57,296 nt of DNA from a bacterium. Its GTDB lineage: Bacteria > Patescibacteriota > Patescibacteriia > UBA9934. Positions 53,047-57,296 of the stretch are shown piece by piece; positions within the stretch are counted from its first letter, which is position 1, and the number at the start of each line of letters is the position of its first letter. The notes below the pieces were generated by a model. It made no database searches. It was not told where the DNA came from and saw nothing but the letters and a program-made list of their open reading frames with translations. The translations under genes were made by a program, and so were the position numbers. Where the stretch lies: contig JAQCKO010000007.1 of assembly GCA_027592325.1 (NCBI GenBank), positions 1 through 57,296 on the forward strand, written 5' to 3'.

Positions 53047-53252
53047 ACACAAAAAGTTAGTCTTTTTAACATGACGGGTTCCCGTGTGAACGATATATCC
53101 ATTAGATTACACGCACGGAGGGGTTCATTCACTGAACGTAATACCCTCCCAAGGAGTTCTTTGCGGCCACGTCTCTCGGTCGCTCTCGTAAAAAAAATCT
53201 CTATAGAGGAGAGGTAGCTTAGCAAGATATGCGCGATTAGGCGCATATTTTG
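53047..53252 (+). ncRNA. Candidate structured RNA (or 49-codon basic peptide)
   Basis: About 205 nt between a promoter and a perfect ATATGCGC/GCGCATAT terminator hairpin followed by TTTTGC. The clearest structure is GGAGGG-GTTCA-TTCAC-TGAAC-GTAATA-CCCTCC (53117-53149), and a TCTC...GAGAGG hairpin is near the end. An ORF from 53071 to 53217 (MTGSRVNDISIRLHARRG...) has no ribosome site. No 4.5S, tmRNA or RNase P signature was found by eye. It could also be an attenuator leader of the next gene. Confidence 0.5.
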
Positions 53253-53301
53253 CTATTTACGAAATACGGAATATTTTGTAAAATTTGGCCAATTATTGTC
53301 T

Positions 53302-54051
53302 ATGTCTGATACAAGAATTTTAGTACTTGCAGCAGGAAAGGGAAAAAGAATGCGCGCCGATATTCCGAAGCCGCTTGTAGAAATTGCAGGACGCCCGATG
53401 GTTGATCATTTACTCGACAGCATACATGCAAGCGAAATTGACGAAACACCCGTGCTGATCGTTGCGCCCGATAGCGTTGAACATTTTCGGAATCTTTGCA
53501 GCGAGCAGCGCTGTGAATTTGCGCTTCAACAGGAGCAGCTTGGGACGGGTCATGCCGTAAGCAGTGCAGAAGACATTGCGCGTGACGCAAAGACCGTCAT
53601 TGTGCTTTACGGGGATCATCCTTTTATCAGTTCGGAACTTATGCGGTCGCTGAAGCATATGCATGATGAGCAAGGGGCGGTCATTTCGATGATTACAACT
53701 GAAGTTCCATCATTTGATGGTGATTATGAAGGGTTCAAAAATTGGGGGCGTATTATTCGCGATGATGCTGGCCGTATCATTGCGATTCGTGAAGCAAAGG
53801 ATGCATCTAATGATGAACGAGAGATTAAAGAAGTGAATCCTTCACTTTTTGCCTTTGATGGCGAGTGGCTATGGGAACATCTTCCAACAATACAGAACAA
53901 AAATGCGAGTGGTGAGTATTACTTAACTGATCTTGTCGCGATGGCGATTGAGGAAGGAGAGGATGTTGCCTCAACGACGGCAAAACCAATGGAGGTTATA
54001 GGGGTTAATACACCAGAAGAACTTGCTAGAGCAGAGGAATTTTTTGGATAA
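53302..54051 (+). CDS. GlmU-N-type nucleotidyltransferase (sugar-1-phosphate or similar)
   Basis: Start at ATG 53302; the track begins two codons earlier at TTG. The 249-residue protein has the nucleotide-binding LVLAAGKGKRMRADIPKPL, QLGTGHAVSSAEDI and VLYGDHPFIS, and later NPSLFAFDGEWLWEHLP. These match the pyrophosphorylase half of GlmU and similar enzymes. The left-handed beta-helix acetyltransferase half is absent, so it makes only the nucleotide-sugar step or acts on another substrate. TAAAAT lies about 18 bases before the start. Confidence 0.85.
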   Translation: MSDTRILVLAAGKGKRMRADIPKPLVEIAGRPMVDHLLDSIHASEIDETPVLIVAPDSVEHFRNLCSEQRCEFALQQEQLGTGHAVSSAEDIARDAKTVIVLYGDHPFISSELMRSLKHMHDEQGAVISMITTEVPSFDGDYEGFKNWGRIIRDDAGRIIAIREAKDASNDEREIKEVNPSLFAFDGEWLWEHLPTIQNKNASGEYYLTDLVAMAIEEGEDVASTTAKPMEVIGVNTPEELARAEEFFG

Positions 54052-54060
54052 TAGAGGCAT

Positions 54061-54645
54061 ATGCAAAATCTTTGGCGCGATTTACAAAAACTCTGGGGCG
54101 CGTCGAGGCTATATGCATCGGGAATCGTTCTTGCATCTGTATGGCTTGGCATTTTCCCGCATGTTCTTCTCATACGGGTAACACATTTTTATTTCAAACT
54201 TGATGGAGCAATTCGGCTTGGCATTTGGACCTCTGATCTGACTGAATTTATGTGGTGGACAGTGCTTTTGAGTGTCCTCGCCGCTGGTGCTCTGCAATTC
54301 TTTTTCCTCCAGCGCGGACGTGCACAAATCGCTAGTCGTGCACTGGTATTTAGCTCATTCATCACTGCATTGCTTATTGTTGTGTTTCTATTAACGCCGA
54401 TTTTTGGCTTCGCGGCACTTCTTATTGCCTGTACCGTATATGCAGCGAAGCAAATGTATCTAAAACTGGCATTGCCATATATAGTGATGTTGTTATTTCT
54501 TGGTTTCTTTGCAAATCGTCTCACGTACATGACACAGCGACTAGTGGACGGTGACACAATTTTTCTCTGGTTGTTTGAAGTTAGTTCTGTGATTGCGCTG
54601 CTTGTCTGGTTTTCGACCAGAACGCAAGTGATAAAAATGAGATAA
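54061..54645 (+). CDS. Multi-pass membrane protein of unknown function
   Basis: The 194-residue protein has about five or six hydrophobic helices, for example YASGIVLASVWLGIFPHVLLI, WWTVLLSVLAAGALQFFFL, ALLIVVFLLTPIFGFAALLIA and YIVMLLFLGFFA. No family is recognised. It starts 9 bases after the nucleotidyltransferase and is probably cotranscribed with it. Confidence 0.75.
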   Translation: MQNLWRDLQKLWGASRLYASGIVLASVWLGIFPHVLLIRVTHFYFKLDGAIRLGIWTSDLTEFMWWTVLLSVLAAGALQFFFLQRGRAQIASRALVFSSFITALLIVVFLLTPIFGFAALLIACTVYAAKQMYLKLALPYIVMLLFLGFFANRLTYMTQRLVDGDTIFLWLFEVSSVIALLVWFSTRTQVIKMR

Positions 54646-54676
54646 AGAAAACGCCGCGGTATCGCGGTGTTTTCTT
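54645..54676. terminator. Bidirectional terminator hairpin
   Basis: AAGAAAACGCCGCG-GTAT-CGCGGTGTTTTCTT lies between the convergent membrane-protein and histone-like genes. It resembles the rRNA terminator. Confidence 0.85.
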
Positions 54677-54698
54677 GCTCCCCCTCAGGGGAAAGAAA

Positions 54699-54947
54699 TT
54701 AACGACGTTTCTTCGTAGATTTCTTTTTAGCTGCAGGCTTGCGCTTTGCAGCCGTTGTCTTCTTCTTAGGAGTAGACTTTTTCTTAGCTGCAGGCTTGCG
54801 CTTTGCAGCCGTTGTCTTCTTCTTAGGAGTAGACTTTTTCTTAGCTGCAGGCTTGCGCTTTGCAGCCGTTGTCTTCTTCTTAGGAGTAGACTTTTTCTTA
54901 GCTGCAGGCTTGCGCTTTGCAGTTGTTTTTCGTTTTGTTGCTGGCAT
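54699..54947 (-). CDS. Histone H1-like Lys/Ala repeat protein
   Basis: Start at 54947 (MPATKRKTTAKRKPAAKKK) with AAAGGAGGT 9 bases upstream, the best ribosome site among the AT-richer genes. The 82 residues consist of three perfect 19-residue repeats (KPAAKKKSTPKKKTTAAKR) plus partial ends, with almost only Lys, Arg, Ala, Thr, Pro and Ser. It resembles the C-terminal tail of histone H1 and bacterial H1-like nucleoid proteins and would bind DNA or RNA nonspecifically. The DNA repeats are identical, so copy number may vary. Confidence 0.85.
   Translation of the reverse strand: MPATKRKTTAKRKPAAKKKSTPKKKTTAAKRKPAAKKKSTPKKKTTAAKRKPAAKKKSTPKKKTTAAKRKPAAKKKSTKKRR
54729..54922. repeat. 57-bp tandem repeats inside the H1-like gene
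   Basis: Copies start at 54729, 54786 and 54843 with no differences seen, plus a partial one at 54900. Complete identity implies recent amplification or ongoing slippage. Confidence 0.92.
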
Positions 54948-54982
54948 GTTGTGGCACCTCCTTTCCGCATTGGATAGTTTGC

Positions 54983-55002
54983 ACACCTGTCGACACAGGT
55001 GT
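54983..55002. promoter_or_regulatory. Palindrome upstream of the H1-like gene
   Basis: ACACCTGT-CGAC-ACAGGTGT is a 20-bp palindrome enclosed by TTGCAC...GTGCAA. It lies 36 bases before the H1-like start and could be an operator or a hairpin in the leader. A TTTT after it would also fit weak termination on the plus strand. Confidence 0.55.
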
Positions 55003-55150
55003 TTTATTGTGCAAGCTCCGAGCGGTAGTGAATGTCGTGTGCACGTGCGTCACGACTTTCAGCTACTATCACAATTATATCCCGCTTAGATAAATTCAAA
55101 CATGTTTTCGTTCGTACTTATACACACTATACATATATGTCGAGACAGTC

Positions 55151-55179
55151 TTGACGAATACGGCTGCTTGCGATACAAT
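55151..55179 (+). promoter_or_regulatory. Promoter of tRNA-Ala
   Basis: TTGACG, 17 bases, TACAAT. The tRNA starts about 112 bases downstream, so the primary transcript has an unusually long leader carrying one arm of an inverted repeat. Confidence 0.65.
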
Positions 55180-55291
55180 TGCGCCACGAATTTTCTGAGC
55201 AGAAAGATCGATCAGGTTCTTCGATTCGCTCACTCAGGATAATGATTCTTTGTCACAATAGGTTCCTGTCTTTGCAGGCATGAAGAAATTT

Positions 55292-55368
55292 GGGCCCTTA
55301 GCTCAGTTGGCTAGAGCGCCTCGTTTGCACCGAGGAGGTCATCGGTTCGAATCCGATAGGGTCCACCA
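55292..55368 (+). tRNA. tRNA-Ala (UGC)
   Basis: GGGCCCT pairs with AGGGTCC, the anticodon is TGC in CCTCGTTTGCACCGAGG, the D-arm is AGCTCAGTTGGCTAGAGC, the T-arm is TCGGTTCGAATCCGA, and CCA is encoded. It is followed by a terminator hairpin. Confidence 0.95.
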
Positions 55369-55400
55369 CAAAAAACTCATCGTTATGATGAGTTTTTTGT
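55369..55400 (+). terminator. Terminator of tRNA-Ala
   Basis: AAAACTCATC-GTTAT-GATGAGTTTT, then TTG, directly after the CCA. Confidence 0.85.
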
Positions 55401-55428
55401 ATCCTGAGTGAGCGAATCGAGTCGAAGG

Positions 55429-55547
55429 GTAGGCAACATGTATTATTTACGATGAGTTCTTTGTGTCTTGTACATCCTTTTGAAGTATTTCAGATAAAAG
55501 AATAGGGCGGACAGATGCGAATACAAATTGGTCTGTAGTGATGCAAA
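55429..55547. other. Gap after the tRNA-Ala unit
   Basis: No gene or clear signal was found between the right repeat and the terminator at 55548. Confidence 0.5.
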
Positions 55548-55577
55548 AATCACCCTCGACTACGAGGGTGATTTTTA
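55548..55577. terminator. Terminator of the paralogous pair
   Basis: ATCACCCTCG-ACTA-CGAGGGTGAT lies 10 bases after the minus-strand gene, with A/T tracts on both sides. Confidence 0.85.
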
Positions 55578-55586
55578 TGATGAATG

Positions 55587-56264
55587 CTATTCCGTGCAAT
55601 TTTCTGCGTAATCAGTCCATCCAGCGCGTGCAGCTTCAGATGGCTCATAATCCTCTAAGCCTCCATACGGATCATCGAGCGACATTGTGACGAATCGCGC
55701 GGCAGCACTTTGCCCAGTCACAAACTCATATGGATTCGCGCAGCTTTCAGGATCAAGTACGCGTTCCGATATCGCGAGAACAAGATTCCTATCCTCGACG
55801 CCAAGGACATGGAATGTTGGAAGGCCCGTTTCAGTCAGTTCAAGATCGCCACGTTCATAGGTGTTACGGAAAAGTCGCTCCCAGGTGTAGTCATCTAGAC
55901 GATAAGCATAAATGCTGAGAAGGGATTCTTTTACATCAGCACCTCCTGGTGTTCCGGTTGCGAAGTAGATACGATCTTTATCTTCTGGGTCTGCCACAAT
56001 CGCAAAGCGCATTATTTGATCTTCAGCGAGAGTTGCAATCGATGCTTCAGCACGTTCTGTCTGCTCCCAAGTGGAGGGGTGGATAAGCGCGAAGTTGCTT
56101 GCTGTCCCCGTGTCGGATTGTGTTATGTGTTGCCGCTGAGTACGACGATCTGTCCATTCTCTATCTCCTTTTTTTGGATTTATAAGCGCAATGTACGCTA
56201 CGACGATAATCATTAATAGAAAAACAATGGTAATCAAGATAGATTGTTTGTGCTTATTCAACAT
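55587..56264 (-). CDS. Membrane-anchored protein, paralogue A
   Basis: The 225-residue protein has one N-terminal anchor (SILITIVFLLMIIVVAYIALI) and a beta-rich outer domain with IMRFAIVADPEDKDRIYFATGT, LLSIYAYRLDDYTWERLFRNTYERGD and DPYGGLEDYEPSEAARAGWTDYAENC. The order and wording match the gene directly upstream, so the two arose by duplication. The regular repeat of short strands resembles a beta-propeller-like fold, but no family is named. Start is 5 bases after the upstream stop. Confidence 0.75.
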   Translation of the reverse strand: MLNKHKQSILITIVFLLMIIVVAYIALINPKKGDREWTDRRTQRQHITQSDTGTASNFALIHPSTWEQTERAEASIATLAEDQIMRFAIVADPEDKDRIYFATGTPGGADVKESLLSIYAYRLDDYTWERLFRNTYERGDLELTETGLPTFHVLGVEDRNLVLAISERVLDPESCANPYEFVTGQSAAARFVTMSLDDPYGGLEDYEPSEAARAGWTDYAENCTE

Positions 56265-56269
56265 AGCCG

Positions 56270-56947
56270 TTATAATGTTTTATTGAGACAAGTGTCTTGG
56301 CGTGCAATGGCTGCAGAGATAGCGTCTTCAGGAAGCGTGTACTCTGCAATAAATCCTCCATACGGTTTTTCAAGGTCAAGTGCTACAACATTGCGATTGT
56401 ATTCTCCACCGGCCGCGAGTACGATAGGTTCAGCGCATCTTCCAGGTGAATCATTTGCATCTTGGAAGAAGAGGACAAGCTTTCCGTTGTCGTATCCAAG
56501 CACATGCGCTTCATATAAAACGTTCCATTCAGCTTCCCAGTCCGCGGGCTTTCCAAATGGCTCGAAGCCTTCATAGGTTGCCTTAAAGATGCGTTCGAAT
56601 TCATAGGTGTCTTGCTGATAGCGAATGATACTAACGGTATTTTGTTTCGTAGGTGTTCCTTCAAAGTCTGACGTTGCAAAGTAGAGTACATTTGCATCAG
56701 TTGGATCTTCAACGATACCGAATGTAATCGAATGATCTCCCCCAAGATAGGTGTTCAAATCAACTTCAGTTGTTGTTGTACGCTCCCAATCATGAGGAAG
56801 GAGATAATCAAAGTTCTGCTGTGCTAAGTTGTTGCTCCTTTGTGTGTTCGTTTCACCTGGCGCATTTGCGACCGAAACACCGACAGCCACGCCGATGGCA
56901 ATGATCGCAATGAGGCCCGCGTATTGTGTAAATGTTTGTAATTTCAT
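56270..56947 (-). CDS. Membrane-anchored protein, paralogue B
   Basis: The 225-residue protein has a signal or anchor (YAGLIAIIAIGVAVGVSVANA) and an outer domain with ITFGIVEDPTDANVLYFATSD, VSIIRYQQDTYEFERIFKATYEG and KPYGGFIAEYTLPEDAISAAIARQDTC, parallel to paralogue A. Both end with a conserved Cys. Identity over the whole is low to moderate, so the duplication is old. The two are probably co-expressed. Confidence 0.75.
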   Translation of the reverse strand: MKLQTFTQYAGLIAIIAIGVAVGVSVANAPGETNTQRSNNLAQQNFDYLLPHDWERTTTTEVDLNTYLGGDHSITFGIVEDPTDANVLYFATSDFEGTPTKQNTVSIIRYQQDTYEFERIFKATYEGFEPFGKPADWEAEWNVLYEAHVLGYDNGKLVLFFQDANDSPGRCAEPIVLAAGGEYNRNVVALDLEKPYGGFIAEYTLPEDAISAAIARQDTCLNKTL

Positions 56948-56979
56948 AAGGGAATAATTTACCTAACTATAGCATGTGC

Positions 56980-57296
56980 CTATACAGAATTTGGTAGCTT
57001 CTTTCCATCAAGATGCGCAATGATATTTTTTGCGGCCACAAGGCTCATTGCGCTACGCGTTTCTTTTGTCGCAGAAGCAGTATGGGGCGTGACGACCACA
57101 TTCGGCAGTTTACGGAAGAGTTTTCGCGCATACATTGAGCAGCCAAGATGCGGTTCACATTCATAGACATCGAGTCCAGCGCCAGCGATTGAGCCGTTTA
57201 CAAGCGCATCAAGAAGTGCCGCTTCATCGACAACTGGTCCTCGTGCTGTATTGATCAGAATAGCCGTTTCTTTCATCATCTTCAATTCTTTTTTCG
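56980..57296 (-). CDS. D-isomer-specific 2-hydroxyacid dehydrogenase, 5' end cut by window edge
   Basis: The frame is open to the right edge, so only the C-terminal ~105 residues are visible. ILINTARGPVVDEAALLDAL, GAGLDVYECEP and VVTPHTASATKETR are the NAD-binding C-terminal half of the glycerate/phosphoglycerate/lactate dehydrogenase family, with the catalytic Glu (ECEP) and His (PHTA) present. The substrate cannot be told. Confidence 0.9.
   Translation of the reverse strand, partial: KKELKMMKETAILINTARGPVVDEAALLDALVNGSIAGAGLDVYECEPHLGCSMYARKLFRKLPNVVVTPHTASATKETRSAMSLVAAKNIIAHLDGKKLPNSV

Larger units (their letters stand above)
55219..55427. repeat. Inverted repeats flanking tRNA-Ala
   Basis: CTTCGATTCGCTCACTCAGGAT (55219-55240) is inverted at 55401-55427 (ATCCTGAGTGAGCGAATCGA, then GTCGAAG). 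The pair encloses exactly the tRNA and its terminator. A third, diverged copy is in the 23S-5S spacer at 50531. Confidence 0.75.

Noticed and set aside
53047-53252. RNase P RNA, tmRNA or 4.5S RNA
   Set aside because: None of their conserved core segments was found by eye. A covariance search would settle it.
54581-54970. 129-residue ORF with QSASLQLRKSLLLRRRQRL repeats, and plus-strand repeat ORFs at 54675 and 54739
   Set aside because: These are other frames of the H1-like gene repeats. The 57-bp period keeps every frame open. Only the Lys/Ala frame has a strong ribosome site and a sensible composition.

Overview
The window looks like part of a chromosome of a Candidatus Patescibacteria (CPR) bacterium; this is an inference. 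Supporting signs are a run of six short TrbC/VirB2-like pilin genes, lamin-tail and SpoIID/LytB surface proteins, an orphan 7TM histidine kinase, two TrmB-like regulators, many genes with a -10 box only a few bases before the ATG and no Shine-Dalgarno (probably leaderless), and a 23S-5S rRNA unit with its own promoter and no 16S. TAA, TAG and TGA are all real stop codons here (crtB and ribE end in TGA), so the CPR recoding of TGA does not apply.

Layout. 1-6.4 kb: an edge-truncated ORF, tRNA-Cys, a host-attachment-like protein, a VIT-type iron/manganese transporter overlapping a DipZ-like thioredoxin protein, a methyltransferase, a LuxI-like acyltransferase and a sensor kinase. 6.6-12 kb: Fe-S assembly (cysteine desulfurase, unknown protein, IscU/NifU-like scaffold, ferredoxin), then an FAD oxidoreductase and a phosphoglucose/phosphomannose isomerase. 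12.3-15.9 kb: a GC-rich block with a large multi-membrane protein divergent from two secreted proteins, driven by twin promoters in a perfect 31-bp inverted repeat. 15.9-20.8 kb: six pilin-like genes, an orphan sugar-type binding lipoprotein and galU. 20.9-26.6 kb: a photoprotection cluster (polyprenyl synthase, phytoene synthase, phytoene desaturase, UbiA-type prenyltransferase, class II photolyase). 26.6-31.2 kb: O-antigen polymerase-like protein, flippase and SpoIID/LytB protein. 31.5-38.3 kb: small membrane proteins, ruvB, three tRNAs, a HAD phosphatase and a lamin-tail surface protein. 38.3-41.8 kb: a gene broken by an in-frame TGA, a small hydrolase, ribE, a trypsin-like protease, ribH and a candidate small RNA. 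41.8-46.2 kb: more GC-rich units, a TrmB regulator and a sugar-kinase-like protein. 46.5-50.8 kb: rlmH divergent from the 23S-5S operon. 50.8-57.3 kb: a cassette remnant, a second TrmB regulator, a ThiH/HydG-like radical SAM protein, a candidate ncRNA, a GlmU-like nucleotidyltransferase, a repetitive histone H1-like protein, tRNA-Ala, two paralogous anchored proteins and a truncated 2-hydroxyacid dehydrogenase.

Two kinds of gene are interleaved. Most are AT-richer, tightly packed and lack Shine-Dalgarno sites. The others (about 3.4, 12.4-15.8, 41.9-42.3, 42.9-43.5, 45.5-46.2, 50.8 and 51.9-53.0 kb) are visibly GC-richer, mostly start after a clear GGAG/GGAGG, often follow a TTGACA-N17-TANNNT promoter and usually end at their own strong hairpin. 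They look like self-contained acquired transcription units and are the strongest lead for something undescribed. Intergenic gaps at about 6.4, 9.5, 31.3, 38.9, 42.6 and 46.4 kb are mosaics of the same short repeat modules in different orders.

All calls come from reading the sequence and the supplied translations. No homology, structure or RNA-family search was run.
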